Assembly (NCBI RefSeq): GCF_016584105.1
Contig: NZ_NRSM01000003.1
Coordinates: 62,001-126,000, forward strand
DNA: 64,000 bases
Source: Ectothiorhodospira shaposhnikovii
Lineage (GTDB): Bacteria > Pseudomonadota > Gammaproteobacteria > Ectothiorhodospirales > Ectothiorhodospiraceae
Direction of reading: 5' to 3'
Both the position numbers and the translations under genes were made by a program. Positions 42,727-53,124 of the stretch are shown here, one piece after another (positions within the stretch are counted from its first letter, which is position 1; every line of letters begins with the position of its first letter). The notes beneath the pieces were generated by a model. It was given only the letters and a program-made list of their open reading frames with translations. It did not search any database and had not been told where the DNA came from.

Positions 42727-44277
42727 ATGGCAGGCAAAGACAAACTCTTCATCTTCGATACCACCTTGCGCGACGGCGAGCAGAGTCCCGGCGCGTCCAT
42801 GACCCGGGAAGAAAAGGTCCGCATCGCCAAGGCGCTGGAAAAGATGCGCGTGGACATCATCGAGGCCGGTTTCCCCGCCGCCAGCACCGGTGACTTCGAA
42901 TCCGTGCGGGCGGTGGCCCGCGCGGTGCAGGACAGCACCGTCTGCGGTCTGGCCCGGGCCAAGGACGTGGACATCGATCGCGCCGGCGAGGCCCTCAAGG
43001 AGGCCAATTCCGCCCGCATCCACACCTTCCTTGCCACCTCGCCCATCCACATGCAGTACAAGCTGAAGATGTCCCCCGACGAGGTGCTCACCCAGGCGGT
43101 GGCCGCCGTCAAGCGGGCCCGGCAGTGGACCGATAACGTGGAATTCTCCCCCGAGGACGCGGGCCGTTCCGAGCTGGACTTTCTCTGTCGGGTGATCGAG
43201 GCGGTGATCGACGCCGGCGCCAGGACCATCAACATCCCCGACACCGTGGGTTACAACATCCCCCAGCAGTTCGGCGAGCTGATGAGGAATCTCATCGAGC
43301 GGGTACCCAACTCGGACAAGGCCGTGTTCTCGGTCCATTGCCACAACGACCTGGGCGTGGCCGTGGCCAACTCCCTGGCCGCCGTGCTCCATGGCGCCCG
43401 TCAGGTGGAGTGCACCATCAACGGTCTGGGGGAGCGGGCCGGTAACGCTGCCCTGGAGGAGATCGTCATGGCGGTACGCACCCGTCAGGATGTCTTCCCC
43501 TGCGATACCACCCTGGATACCACCCAGATCGTGCCCTGTTCCCGCCTGGTGTCCAGCATCACCGGCTTTCCGGTGCAGCCCAACAAGGCGATCGTGGGTG
43601 CCAATGCCTTTGCCCATGAATCCGGCATCCATCAGGACGGGGTGCTCAAGCATCGGGATACCTACGAGATCATGCGGGCCCAGGACGTGGGCTGGTCGGA
43701 AAACCGCATCGTGCTGGGCAAGCACTCCGGTCGCAATGCCTTCCGCACCCGCCTCAAGGACCTGGGCATCGAGTTCACCGCCGAGGAGGAACTGAACGAG
43801 GCCTTTTCCCGCTTCAAGGAACTGGCGGACAAGAAGCACGAGATCTTCGACGAGGACCTTCAGGCCCTGGTGTCGGAGGCGACCATGGCCATGGACAGCG
43901 AACAGCTCAAGCTGGTGTCCATGCGGGTCTGTTCCGAGACGGGGGAGACGCCGCTGGCCAATGTCACCCTCAGCGTGGACGGCGCCGAGCGCAGCGGCCA
44001 GGCCGAGGGCAGCGGTCCGGTGGATGCGGCCTTCAAGGCCATCGAGACCATCGTGCCCAGCGGCACCCAGTTGCTGCTCTACTCGGTGAACAACATCACC
44101 AGCGGTACCGATGCCCAGGGCGAGGTGACGGTCCGGCTGGAAAAGGCGGGGCGCATCGTCAACGGCCAGGGTGCGGACACGGATATCGTGATCGCCTCGG
44201 CCAAGGCCTATCTCAATGCCCTGAACCGTCTGGTGATGCCGGATCGTCGCGCCCACCCCCAGCGCGGCGACGTCTGA
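42727..44277 (+). CDS. leuA: 2-isopropylmalate synthase
   Basis: 516 residues. First committed step of leucine synthesis: acetyl-CoA plus 2-ketoisovalerate. [15 protein letters not shown] and [16 protein letters not shown] are the two family signatures; the C-terminal LeuA regulatory domain (leucine feedback) includes [13 protein letters not shown]. Full length. The leader peptide and hairpin upstream suggest leucine-dependent attenuation. The next gene starts 6 bp after it. Confidence 0.97.
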   Translation: MAGKDKLFIFDTTLRDGEQSPGASMTREEKVRIAKALEKMRVDIIEAGFPAASTGDFESVRAVARAVQDSTVCGLARAKDVDIDRAGEALKEANSARIHTFLATSPIHMQYKLKMSPDEVLTQAVAAVKRARQWTDNVEFSPEDAGRSELDFLCRVIEAVIDAGARTINIPDTVGYNIPQQFGELMRNLIERVPNSDKAVFSVHCHNDLGVAVANSLAAVLHGARQVECTINGLGERAGNAALEEIVMAVRTRQDVFPCDTTLDTTQIVPCSRLVSSITGFPVQPNKAIVGANAFAHESGIHQDGVLKHRDTYEIMRAQDVGWSENRIVLGKHSGRNAFRTRLKDLGIEFTAEEELNEAFSRFKELADKKHEIFDEDLQALVSEATMAMDSEQLKLVSMRVCSETGETPLANVTLSVDGAERSGQAEGSGPVDAAFKAIETIVPSGTQLLLYSVNNITSGTDAQGEVTVRLEKAGRIVNGQGADTDIVIASAKAYLNALNRLVMPDRRAHPQRGDV

Positions 44278-44283
44278 TCCGAC

Positions 44284-45084
44284 ATGGAGGAAGGACTTCG
44301 GCGTCGTTATCTTGAGGCCATGGGCATCCAGCAATGGGTGCCCCGTGCCCCCTGTGTGGAAGCACCCTTGGCCGAGAAATCGGTACCTGTTCTTCGGCAG
44401 GCCAGCTCCCCCGTGGTGGAGGACGCCCCCCCGCGGGAGCGGCCGTCGGCCGCGAAGGCGGTACCTGCTCCCCGTCAGGCCGTCTCCCCCGGCGACAGGG
44501 TACCCGACTGGGAAACCCTGTCACGTCAGGTCGAGACCTGCGCCCGCTGCGCCGAACTGGCGGCAAGCCGCACACAGACTGTGTTCGGGGTCGGCGATCG
44601 TCAGGCCCCCTGGCTGTTTATCGGTGAGGCCCCGGGGGCGGAAGAAGACCGCCGTGGCGAGCCCTTCGTGGGGCGGGCCGGCAAGCTTCTGGACAGCATG
44701 CTGGCCGCCCTGGGTCTGGCCCGCGGGGAGGGCGTCTACATCGCCAATATCCTCAAGTGCCGTCCGCCCGGCAACCGCGATCCGAAGCCGGAAGAGGCCG
44801 ATGCCTGCCGGGCCTTCCTGGATGGTCAGATTGCCCTGATCCGGCCCCGGATCATCGTTGCCCTGGGACGGATCGCGGCGCAGAACCTGCTCGCTACGGA
44901 TGCCGCGCTCGGGGTTCTGCGTGGCCGCCCTCTGGACTACCGGGGCATCCCCGTAGTGGTTACCTATCATCCGGCCTATCTCCTGAGGAAGCCCCTGGAC
45001 AAGCGCAAGGCCTGGGATGACCTTTGCCTGGCCCGGCGGCGGATGCACGGAGCTCCAGGCACACCACCCGCTGCATGGCCCTGA
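44284..45084 (+). CDS. Uracil-DNA glycosylase, family 4 (Fe-S)
   Basis: 266 residues. After a poorly conserved, proline-rich N-terminal 75 residues comes a family 4 UDG domain: CARCAELAASRTQTVFG, GEAPGAEEDRRGEPFVG, GKLLDSMLAALGL, NILKCRPPGNRDP and TYHPAYLLR. Four Cys (two in CARC, one in NILKC, one in ADACRAF) can hold the [4Fe-4S] cluster. Excises uracil from DNA. The N-terminal extension is like that in other gammaproteobacterial DNA-polymerase-associated UDGs. Between leuA and rimI. Confidence 0.93.
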   Translation: MEEGLRRRYLEAMGIQQWVPRAPCVEAPLAEKSVPVLRQASSPVVEDAPPRERPSAAKAVPAPRQAVSPGDRVPDWETLSRQVETCARCAELAASRTQTVFGVGDRQAPWLFIGEAPGAEEDRRGEPFVGRAGKLLDSMLAALGLARGEGVYIANILKCRPPGNRDPKPEEADACRAFLDGQIALIRPRIIVALGRIAAQNLLATDAALGVLRGRPLDYRGIPVVVTYHPAYLLRKPLDKRKAWDDLCLARRRMHGAPGTPPAAWP

Positions 45085-45094
45085 TCATCACATC

Positions 45095-45562
45095 ATGCTT
45101 GCCGAGATCGACACCCCGTTGCAGCTTCGTCCCATGCGTGCGAATGACCTTGGCGCCGTGATGGAGGTGGAGCCCAGGGCCTATGACTATTACTGGTCGG
45201 AAGGGATCTTCCGGGATTGCCTGCGGGTGGGCTATTCCTGCTGGGTTCTGACCACCCGGTCCACCGGGGAGCTGATCGGTTACGGGGTCATGTCCCTGGC
45301 GGTGGGTGAGTGCCATGTGCTCAATCTCACGGTCCGTCCTGAAAGTCAGGGGCAGGGATTTGGTCGTTATCTGCTCGGCGCCCTGCTGGACATCGCCAGG
45401 GAGCGTCAGACCGAAACGGCATTTCTTGAGGTTCGCCCATCCAACGTTTCCGCCGTCAGTCTTTACCGTTCCATGGGATTCAATGAGGTGGGTATCCGGA
45501 AGCGATATTATCCTGCCGAAAAGGGACGGGAAGATGCCCTGGTCATGGCCATGCAGCTTTAG
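45095..45562 (+). CDS. rimI: Ribosomal protein S18 alanine N-acetyltransferase
   Basis: 155 residues of the GNAT family. LTVRPESQGQGFGRYLL is the acetyl-CoA motif; EVRPSNVSAVSLYRSMGF and IRKRYYPAEKGREDALVM are RimI-specific. Acetylates the S18 N-terminal Ala. The ATG at 45095 gives the usual N-terminus; the upstream open frame overlaps udg. Close packing (10 bp) with the UDG gene suggests co-transcription. Confidence 0.93.
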   Translation: MLAEIDTPLQLRPMRANDLGAVMEVEPRAYDYYWSEGIFRDCLRVGYSCWVLTTRSTGELIGYGVMSLAVGECHVLNLTVRPESQGQGFGRYLLGALLDIARERQTETAFLEVRPSNVSAVSLYRSMGFNEVGIRKRYYPAEKGREDALVMAMQL

Positions 45563-45663
45563 GAAACGCTGAACGTCTTTACTGCGTGCTGCGTCTCCGC
45601 TTGGAAACCACCGCATAAGGTTATAGCATCGACGCTGACTGTCTTCAGGATGCTTGATCTCCC

Positions 45664-48600
45664 ATGGAACGTGAAGTGCGTACAGAGGCCTCTACATTGC
45701 CGTCGGACCCTCCCGAGGACGATGCAGCCGAGGGGCGTGTCTCCTCTCCCGTGGTGGAGCATGAGGTGGCTGTTGCACCAGAGCCATTGAGAGAAAGTGG
45801 GCCTTCCCTGCCGGCCCTGGTCGGGATCGGTGCCTCCGCGGGAGGTATTGAGGCCCTGAGCCGGTTGGCCCGGGCGTTGCCCGTGCATTCCGGCCTGGCC
45901 TATGTGGTGGCCCAGCATCTATCGCCGGACTACCAGAGCATGCTGACGGAGATACTGGGCAGGGAAACCCGTCTGAAGGTGCTGTCCCTGTCCGATGGCA
46001 TGGTGCCTCGACCGGATACCCTGTACATCACCCCGGCGGCCTTCAATGTACTGTTTGAGGATGGCCGGTTGCGGTTGCGTCGTACCAGCACCCGTGGAAT
46101 CCCCAAGCCTTCCGTGGATCTGTTGTTCCGATCCCTGGCCGTCGAACTGGGCGATCATGCCGTGGGGGTCATCCTGTCCGGCACCGGTTCCGATGGGGCT
46201 GACGGGATTACGGCCATCAAACAGGCCGGCGGCAGGGTGTTCGTGCAGGATGAACAGACCGCCAAATACCCGGGAATGCCCCTGGCGGCGCTGGCCACCG
46301 GTCTGGTGGATGCCGTCCTGCCCCCGGAAGGGATTGCCGAGGCCCTTTCGCGGATAGGGTCCCAGTTTCCCGAACGGCATGGGCCACGCCCGGAAGATCT
46401 GGGGGATCCCGGAGAACTGGAGCGCATCCTGCGACTGGTCAGGAGTCGCACCGGGGTGGATGTCGGCCAGTACAAGGAAGCGACCATGCTGCGCCGCCTG
46501 CAACGCCGTCTGGCCCATACGGGTTCCGAGACCCTCTTTCAATACCTGGAATATCTGCATGAACATCCGGATGAGCCCGATGCTCTGGTCCGGGAACTGC
46601 ATATTCTGGTCACCAGTTTTTTCCGGGATGAAGCGGCGTTCAAGGGGTTGCAACGCGCCATCGACGGAGTCGTGAAACAAAAGCCAGCCGGAGAGCCTCT
46701 GCGGGTCTGGATTCCCGGTTGCGCCACCGGTGAAGAGGCATACTCCATCGGCATCCTGATGCATGAGGCCCTGCGCGCCAGCGGTCGTGATCTCAAGTTG
46801 CAGATCTATGCCACCGACGTGGATCTGGATGCCCTGGCCCACGCCCGCCGGGGACTTTATGCCGCCGGTACCCTGGAAGTGCTGGACCCGGTCTGGCTGC
46901 AGCGTTATTTCACCCGTAGCAGAGAGCAGTTCCGTGTCAGTCAGATACTGCGGGACTCCATCGTGTTTGCACGCCACGACCTCATGAAGGATCCACCCTT
47001 CCTGCACCTGGATCTGATCAGTTGCCGGAATCTGTTCATTTATCTCAAGCCCCCCATGCAGGAGCGGGTGTTCGAGAGTTTCCACTATGCCCTGCGGGAG
47101 GGGGGAGTGCTGTTTCTGGGGCGTTCCGAGACTCCCGGCGGTCGTTCACATCTGTTCGGCCCGCTGTCCAAGCCGGCGCGGCTGTATCGGCGTGAACCCG
47201 GGGGCTCCCGTTATATCGCCGCCGGGCGGGACACCATTGCCAAGGGGGCTTTCCAGCCGGGTCGTGGACGTGGTGCCGGCTCCAGTCGCGAGGTTCAGCG
47301 TGTCCTGGACTCGGTATTGGAGGCCTATGTGCCTCCAGGTCTGCTGGTGGATGAGCGATTCGAAATCCGGCGAGTCTTTGGCAATGCGGGGCATTTTCTG
47401 AGTCATGGGGCGGGGCAGACCAGTCTCAATGCCCAGGAACTGTTGCCCCGGCCCCTGGCCCTGGATCTGCGAGCCCTGGTTTCCCGGGCCAAACGCACCG
47501 GTGCCGTGGCGTTCGGGCACCGGGTCCGTCCGGAGGGACCCCATGAGACCGGTCCCTTGCGGCTGGCAGTACGCCCCTTGCTTGCCGATGACGACGATGA
47601 TCTGTATCTGGTGGTGTTTGAACCCTGCGACGCGGGGAAGGGAAGCCCGCCGGAGGCAACGAGATGGCGGGAGCCGCTGGAAACCGATGCGGTGCAGACC
47701 CTGGAGCATGAGCTCTCGACCACCCGTGAACATCTGCAGACCGTGGTGGAGGAACTGGAAACCACCAATGAGGAATTGCAATCGGCCAATGAAGAGTTGC
47801 AGTCCACCAACGAAGAGCTGCAGTCGGCCAATGAGGAGCTGGAAACTTCCAACGAAGAGCTACAGGCCACCAACGAGGAGCTGTTCACCGTCAATCAGGA
47901 GTTGCAGGGCAAGACCGAGGAACTGGCCACCCTGAACACCACCCTGCGTAACGTCAAGGACAGTCTGCCCTATGCCCTGCTGGTCGTGGACCGTAACCTG
48001 TGCATTGACCTCCTGAATCCCCGTGCCACGGAACTCTTTGGGGTGACGGAGGCAGATCTGACCCGTCCTTTCACGGCGGTGGATACCCTGCGGCGCCTGC
48101 CGGATCTGATCAGTCTGGTGCAGAGGGTCATTGCAACCGGGGAACCGGAACAGGCCCAGATCAGTCTTCCGTCCGAACAACTGGTGCGTGCCCAGCCCTT
48201 CACGGACAGGGCTGGACAGTACAGCGGTGCCGTGGTCACCTTCTGGGACAACTCGGAGATGCTCAGAGCCCATCGGGCCATGCGGGAGAGCGAGTCCCGC
48301 TTGCGGCAGATCATGGACAAGTCTCCCCTGTGGGCCTACGTCAAGGATCGCGCCGGTTCCTATCAGATCGTCAGCCATCATTTCCTGATGGGTCTGAATC
48401 TGGAACTGGACCGGGTGATCGGTCATGTGGACGAGCAATGTCTGCCTGTGACGGTGGCCCGACTGTTCCGGCAGGCGGATCATGAGGCCATGTGTCGGGA
48501 CGATGTGCTGGAACGGGAGCATCATCTGACGCTGGACATGGGGGAGGTTGTGCTGCTGGCGCAGCATTTTGCCCTGAGGGATGAACAGGGGCTGGCCTAT

Positions 48601-49848
48601 GCCGTCTGCATGAAGGCGTTGGACATCACCCAGCGCAAGCGGGATGAATACCGTCTTGCCAAGGCAAGGGATGAGGCGGAACGGGCCAACCGGGCCAAGA
48701 ACGATTTTCTTTCCCACATGAGTCACGAGCTGCGGACGCCGCTCAATGCCATCCTGGGTTTCAGCCAGATTCTGGAGCACGAGTATGCCCAGGATCCGGC
48801 CCTGAACGAGCCGATCCGCGAGATTCTGCGCGCCGGCTGGCATCTGCTGGCCCTGATCAACGATATTCTTGATCTTTCCATGCTGGAGAGCGGGCGTCTG
48901 CATGTTCAGAAAGACACCTTCAGCGTGGATGCTATCGTGCAGGAGTGCGTAGCCACCTTGCGGCAGGCGGCCCAGGTCAAGGATATCTCCGTGAGCGTGG
49001 TTCCGGGGGAGGCGTTACATGTTCGTGCCGACCCCACCCGGCTGCGTCAGGTACTGATCAACCTGCTGTCCAATGCCATCAAATACAACCATCCCGGAGG
49101 AACGGTACGTGTCTCCGCCGTCCAGCAACAGCAACGGGTGCTGATCAGTGTCGAGGATGACGGCATCGGTATGACGCCGGAACAGACTGCAAACCTGTTT
49201 CGCCCGTTCGTCCGCATGAGCCGTGAGGTCAGTAACGAGGATGGAATCGGGATTGGTCTGTCCCTGTCGTTGCGTCTGATGCAGATGATGGGGGGGGATA
49301 TCCATGTGAAGAGCGCGCCGGATCAGGGGAGTGTCTTTACCCTGGATCTCCAGTGGTCATCTGCGGAGTCCGTTCACCCACCCCCTCCCGGAGGCATGGC
49401 GGAAGAGGCGGGCACGGGGGGCGGGCAGGTTGCCGCGGGGTGCGTGCGGGCACTCAAGGTGCTTCATGTGGAGGACAATCCCGCCAATCTGCGACTGGTT
49501 CGCCGCATGCTGGACAGGCGCCCCGGGGTTCGGCTGTTGGAAGCAGGGGATGGTCAGTCCGCACTGGCACTGGCGCGCACCGAACTGCCGGGCCTGATCC
49601 TGTTGGATCTGGGGCTGCCCGATATCCATGGTTTCGAGGTGTTGCGGCAACTGCGGGCCGACAAGGATACGGCCGGTATTCCCGTGGCGGCCGTCAGCGC
49701 TGATGCCGGGGAGTTGCGGGTTTCCGAGGCCCTTGAACGAGGATTTTGTACCTATATTGAAAAGCCTTTCCGAATGGAGGTGCTGGACAAGCTGCTGTCG
49801 GCTTTTGGTCAGTGCCGGGATAGGGGGGATACGCCACACGGCGTCTGA
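45664..49848 (+). CDS. CheB-CheR-PAS-histidine kinase-receiver hybrid protein
   Basis: 1394 residues, no membrane helix. Order: CheB methylesterase (residues about 50-235; GASAGG Ser, AQHLSPDY His, GTGSDGADG Asp) without its receiver, CheR methyltransferase (about 250-510; IPGCATGEEAYS and CRNLFIYL), a coiled coil of TNEELQSANEE-type heptads (about 690-760), two PAS regions (about 770-1005), HisKA with SHMSHELRTPLNAILGF, HATPase with NLLSNAIKYN, and a C-terminal receiver with LILLDLGLPD and a phosphoacceptor Asp. Likely a stand-alone signalling hub that modifies chemoreceptor-like proteins and phosphorylates a partner. Its 3' end overlaps the convergent hybrid kinase gene by 40 bp. Confidence 0.93.
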   Translation: MEREVRTEASTLPSDPPEDDAAEGRVSSPVVEHEVAVAPEPLRESGPSLPALVGIGASAGGIEALSRLARALPVHSGLAYVVAQHLSPDYQSMLTEILGRETRLKVLSLSDGMVPRPDTLYITPAAFNVLFEDGRLRLRRTSTRGIPKPSVDLLFRSLAVELGDHAVGVILSGTGSDGADGITAIKQAGGRVFVQDEQTAKYPGMPLAALATGLVDAVLPPEGIAEALSRIGSQFPERHGPRPEDLGDPGELERILRLVRSRTGVDVGQYKEATMLRRLQRRLAHTGSETLFQYLEYLHEHPDEPDALVRELHILVTSFFRDEAAFKGLQRAIDGVVKQKPAGEPLRVWIPGCATGEEAYSIGILMHEALRASGRDLKLQIYATDVDLDALAHARRGLYAAGTLEVLDPVWLQRYFTRSREQFRVSQILRDSIVFARHDLMKDPPFLHLDLISCRNLFIYLKPPMQERVFESFHYALREGGVLFLGRSETPGGRSHLFGPLSKPARLYRREPGGSRYIAAGRDTIAKGAFQPGRGRGAGSSREVQRVLDSVLEAYVPPGLLVDERFEIRRVFGNAGHFLSHGAGQTSLNAQELLPRPLALDLRALVSRAKRTGAVAFGHRVRPEGPHETGPLRLAVRPLLADDDDDLYLVVFEPCDAGKGSPPEATRWREPLETDAVQTLEHELSTTREHLQTVVEELETTNEELQSANEELQSTNEELQSANEELETSNEELQATNEELFTVNQELQGKTEELATLNTTLRNVKDSLPYALLVVDRNLCIDLLNPRATELFGVTEADLTRPFTAVDTLRRLPDLISLVQRVIATGEPEQAQISLPSEQLVRAQPFTDRAGQYSGAVVTFWDNSEMLRAHRAMRESESRLRQIMDKSPLWAYVKDRAGSYQIVSHHFLMGLNLELDRVIGHVDEQCLPVTVARLFRQADHEAMCRDDVLEREHHLTLDMGEVVLLAQHFALRDEQGLAYAVCMKALDITQRKRDEYRLAKARDEAERANRAKNDFLSHMSHELRTPLNAILGFSQILEHEYAQDPALNEPIREILRAGWHLLALINDILDLSMLESGRLHVQKDTFSVDAIVQECVATLRQAAQVKDISVSVVPGEALHVRADPTRLRQVLINLLSNAIKYNHPGGTVRVSAVQQQQRVLISVEDDGIGMTPEQTANLFRPFVRMSREVSNEDGIGIGLSLSLRLMQMMGGDIHVKSAPDQGSVFTLDLQWSSAESVHPPPPGGMAEEAGTGGGQVAAGCVRALKVLHVEDNPANLRLVRRMLDRRPGVRLLEAGDGQSALALARTELPGLILLDLGLPDIHGFEVLRQLRADKDTAGIPVAAVSADAGELRVSEALERGFCTYIEKPFRMEVLDKLLSAFGQCRDRGDTPHGV

Positions 49849-52800
49849 TGCAGCACCTCGTCCAGGGCCTTAAGGAACCGGGACAGTTCCAGCGGCTTGG
49901 TGAGATAGGCAGCGAAACCTTCCGAGCGCCCTCGTTCCATGTCCCTGCGGGTTGCGCAGGCGGTCAGCGCGATGACGGGAATGCCGGTTGTGGCAGGGTC
50001 CGTGCGAAGTCTTCTGAGTACCTGGTAGCCATCCATTTCTGGCATGTTGATATCCAGAAGGATCAGATCCGGCTGATGGGCAGCGGCCAGTTCAAGACCG
50101 AATCGGGGATTGGGGGAGTTGAGTAGTCGCAGTTGGCCGTGACGACGAAGTAACTGTGCCACCAGCCGGATATTGGCCGGATTGTCGTCAATATGCAGGA
50201 TGGTGCGGGTGGATGGCTCCCGTTCTGCGTGATCGCCCAGGCTACCGTCCTGGGGGAGTCTGGTGCAGCTGTCGGTCTGCTCTCCCCGGGGCAGGCAAAC
50301 ACGAAATGTACTGCCCTTGCCCGGCAGACTCTCGACTTCGATGTGGCCTCCCATCACTTCGGCAAGGCGCCGGGAGATTGCCAGCCCGATGCCTGTTCCT
50401 TCCGTTTCCATGACGTCGGCATCCAGTCGGTTGAAGGGTTCGAAAAGTTCCGACAGGCGATCCGGTGCGATGCCTCGCCCGGTATCCGTGACACTGACCG
50501 TGATGGTGCCCTCCTGCGGATGATCCTCGCCGCGGATATCGAGCGTGCCGCCCTGGCGGTTGTACTTGATGCCGTTGGAGAGCAGGTTGATGAGTATCTG
50601 CTTGAGGCGCATGCGGTCGGCGAGGGTGATGCAGCCGGGGGGGCAGGCGTCATGGATGCGGATCCGGCGTTCTGCTGCCAGAGGCCGGACCAGGGTGATG
50701 CATTCCTCCAGGATTTCCTCAATGCACACGTTCTCCAGGGATAGATCGATTCGGCCCGCTTCCACGCTGGCCAGATCAAGGACCTGGTTGATCAGCTGCA
50801 GCAGGTGCCGACCGCCGCGGAGTATTTCCTGAACGTGTTCCTGCTGTTCGGGATTCAGTGCCGGGTCGATCTCCATGAGTTGGGCAAACCCCAGTACTGC
50901 GTTCATCGGTGTGCGCAGTTCGTGGCTCATGCTGGAGAGGAACTCGGATTTGGCGCGGCTGGCCCGTTCGGCTTCTTCCTTGGCTTCCAGCAGCGCTGTC
51001 TGATTGCGCTTGATATCGGTGATATCCTGATGACTGATCACCAGATAGCGTTGTTGCGCCGAGGGATTATTCAGGGGGGAGACCCGGATCATATGGGTAT
51101 GGGGATCAAGGCGATATTCATCTTCGTAGCCCTCAAGGTCCCCGGTGATGACACGGCGGATACCTTCCGCAACACGGGCCGCATCCTCATCACCCCGTGC
51201 GGCGGCCTGGTCGCATACCTCAAGATAGTTGATGCCCTGGGAAATCCTGTTTTCCCGGGCGTGCCCCATGCGACCGTACTCCTTCCATGAGCGGTTGACG
51301 GCAACAATGGTGCCTGATGTGTCCAGCACGCAGATATTGGCTTTGAGCGAGTCGATGATGCCCTGGGTGAAGGCCCGGGCTTCGCTCTCCTGCTTCTGGT
51401 ATTCCGCCTCCTTGGCCTTGCGTTGCCGTTCCCGGGCCATTTGCTGCAGGGCATGGGACAGATCCTCCACCACGCCCTTGAGCAGTTCGGTGACCTGGGG
51501 TGTGAAGTGATCGGTTTCTCCGGCAAGAAAGCTGGCCATGGCCACCAGCTCGTCCCCGACGAAGAGTGGAAAATGTCCGTGACTCTGGACTTGCTGGCTG
51601 ATGGCCCATGTGCGCCACGGGGGGGGCACGCGGCTATCCAGGTGATGGCAGTTGTTGCAGATAAGAGGGTGCTCATTGATGAAGGACCAGGGCTGCTGGC
51701 GTATGAACTCCCAGATGGATTCCACGGGCATGGAGGCCTGCTGCGCCGGTGACAGGCCGTGGGAAGCCCATTCCGTGGAAGGTTTTCCGGGACGCGTCCT
51801 TGTGGTGAAAAAGCAGGCGCTGAAACCACCCCGCTCAACCGCGATGCGTGCCGTGGTCTTCAGGAGGCGCAGCTCGTCCTCCAGGCGGTTGATGGCCTGG
51901 TTGACCGCCGTGCGGGTGCTGTAAAGCCGGGTGAGGTGGGCAACCTGGGTTTCAGCCCTCTTGCGTGCGGTGATATCCCGGTTTACGCCACGACGGCCCA
52001 GATAGGTGCCATCCTTGTCAAAGATGGCCTGGCACTGATGCTCGATGTGTCGAAGCTGTCCATCGGCACGGCGGATGATGAATTCCATGGAGACATTTCG
52101 GTGCGCGGAGGCTTCCAGGACATCCTCCAGGTGCTGCTGCCATTGTTCCAGATGTTCCGGAATGATGATCTGCTGCATGAACTGGGGATTGTCCTTGAAG
52201 ACCTGGGCAGGATAACCGCAGATGTCCTGACAGCCAGGCGAGACATAGACATATCTGCCTTCCGGGTGATACCAGTAATCCCAGTCGGGGGAGTGATCGG
52301 CGGCGATGCGGTAGCAGGTTTCCTGCTCCCTGAGTTGTTCATGGGCGATTTGCAGTGCCTCTTCATGGCGCATCCGTTCTGTGAGATCCACCACGGCACA
52401 GGAAAATTCGCAGGGACGGTTTTCTCGTCCCGGCAGCCGGGCGATGTGCAGTTCCGCCGGAAACGATCCATTCTGCGCCTGGCTGGTCAGCAGCCTGACC
52501 TGGCGCAGATCGGCATGGCCACGGGTCTCGGCCAGCAGGAGGGCCTGGCTGACCTTTGTTTCATCTTCGGGATGAATCAGTCGCCGTAGCAGGTAGTGCC
52601 GCGCCGGCTGCAGCCTGAAGCCAAATCGGATTTCAGCCTCCCGGTTGGCCTGAAGAATGAGTCCATATCGGTCAACCACAAGGGCAGCGATGGGTAATCC
52701 GTCGATGAATGCCGAGTAATTTTCCAGAATCCGATGGCTGAGCGCCTGTGACTCTCTAAGTTCTTCGTTCTGCAGCTCCAGCTCCCGCTGGTAGGCTCGC

Positions 52801-52925
52801 AAGGTTTCCAGCAGTTCGGCCAGGTCAAGTCGGTCGTCGTCCAGGAGCTGTTTGATATCCCCTTCCTTGATGGCCCTGGCCACGCGTGAGCGTGGGTCAG
52901 CTTGGTGGGGCTTTTCTTCAGGCAT
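49809..52925 (-). CDS. PAS-PAS-GAF-PAS hybrid histidine kinase with receiver
   Basis: 1038 residues, cytoplasmic. An N-terminal coiled coil (ELLETLRAYQRELELQNEEL) is followed by PAS (about 70-190), PAS (about 205-325, ending DITARKRAE), GAF (about 335-500), PAS (about 525-650), HisKA with SSMSHELRTPMNAVLGFAQ, HATPase with NLLSNGIKYN and TGRGIAPD, and a receiver with LILLDINMPEMDGYQ. The GAF region has CNNCHHLDSR, an unusual Cys/His cluster that might bind metal. Input signal unknown. Convergent with the CheB-CheR gene; the two may act on a shared pathway, which is inferred from proximity only. Confidence 0.92.
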   Translation of the reverse strand: MPEEKPHQADPRSRVARAIKEGDIKQLLDDDRLDLAELLETLRAYQRELELQNEELRESQALSHRILENYSAFIDGLPIAALVVDRYGLILQANREAEIRFGFRLQPARHYLLRRLIHPEDETKVSQALLLAETRGHADLRQVRLLTSQAQNGSFPAELHIARLPGRENRPCEFSCAVVDLTERMRHEEALQIAHEQLREQETCYRIAADHSPDWDYWYHPEGRYVYVSPGCQDICGYPAQVFKDNPQFMQQIIIPEHLEQWQQHLEDVLEASAHRNVSMEFIIRRADGQLRHIEHQCQAIFDKDGTYLGRRGVNRDITARKRAETQVAHLTRLYSTRTAVNQAINRLEDELRLLKTTARIAVERGGFSACFFTTRTRPGKPSTEWASHGLSPAQQASMPVESIWEFIRQQPWSFINEHPLICNNCHHLDSRVPPPWRTWAISQQVQSHGHFPLFVGDELVAMASFLAGETDHFTPQVTELLKGVVEDLSHALQQMARERQRKAKEAEYQKQESEARAFTQGIIDSLKANICVLDTSGTIVAVNRSWKEYGRMGHARENRISQGINYLEVCDQAAARGDEDAARVAEGIRRVITGDLEGYEDEYRLDPHTHMIRVSPLNNPSAQQRYLVISHQDITDIKRNQTALLEAKEEAERASRAKSEFLSSMSHELRTPMNAVLGFAQLMEIDPALNPEQQEHVQEILRGGRHLLQLINQVLDLASVEAGRIDLSLENVCIEEILEECITLVRPLAAERRIRIHDACPPGCITLADRMRLKQILINLLSNGIKYNRQGGTLDIRGEDHPQEGTITVSVTDTGRGIAPDRLSELFEPFNRLDADVMETEGTGIGLAISRRLAEVMGGHIEVESLPGKGSTFRVCLPRGEQTDSCTRLPQDGSLGDHAEREPSTRTILHIDDNPANIRLVAQLLRRHGQLRLLNSPNPRFGLELAAAHQPDLILLDINMPEMDGYQVLRRLRTDPATTGIPVIALTACATRRDMERGRSEGFAAYLTKPLELSRFLKALDEVLHQTPCGVSPLSRH

Positions 52926-53124
52926 GGCGCCTTCTTTATTCGATGACGATGTGCGGGGAGGGGAGGCCGATCATTCTACCAATTCATGGGGGTAGCCGCA
53001 GGAAATGTCATTGACGGGGTAGGGTCTGGGATGCCGTTCCATGGGTTTGTCAACCGATGTCATGGCCGCGCGTATTGCGGATTGAAGGCCGGATGATGAG
53101 GCCGGCTCAACCAGGAGATCCATC

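Noticed and set aside
42718-44334. 538-residue minus-strand ORF opposite leuA
   Set aside because: Shadow frame of leuA; composition is His/Gly/Asp-rich and no motif fits.
45017-45094. N-terminal extension of RimI by 26 residues
   Set aside because: It overlaps the udg 3' end; the standard RimI N-terminus begins at 45095.
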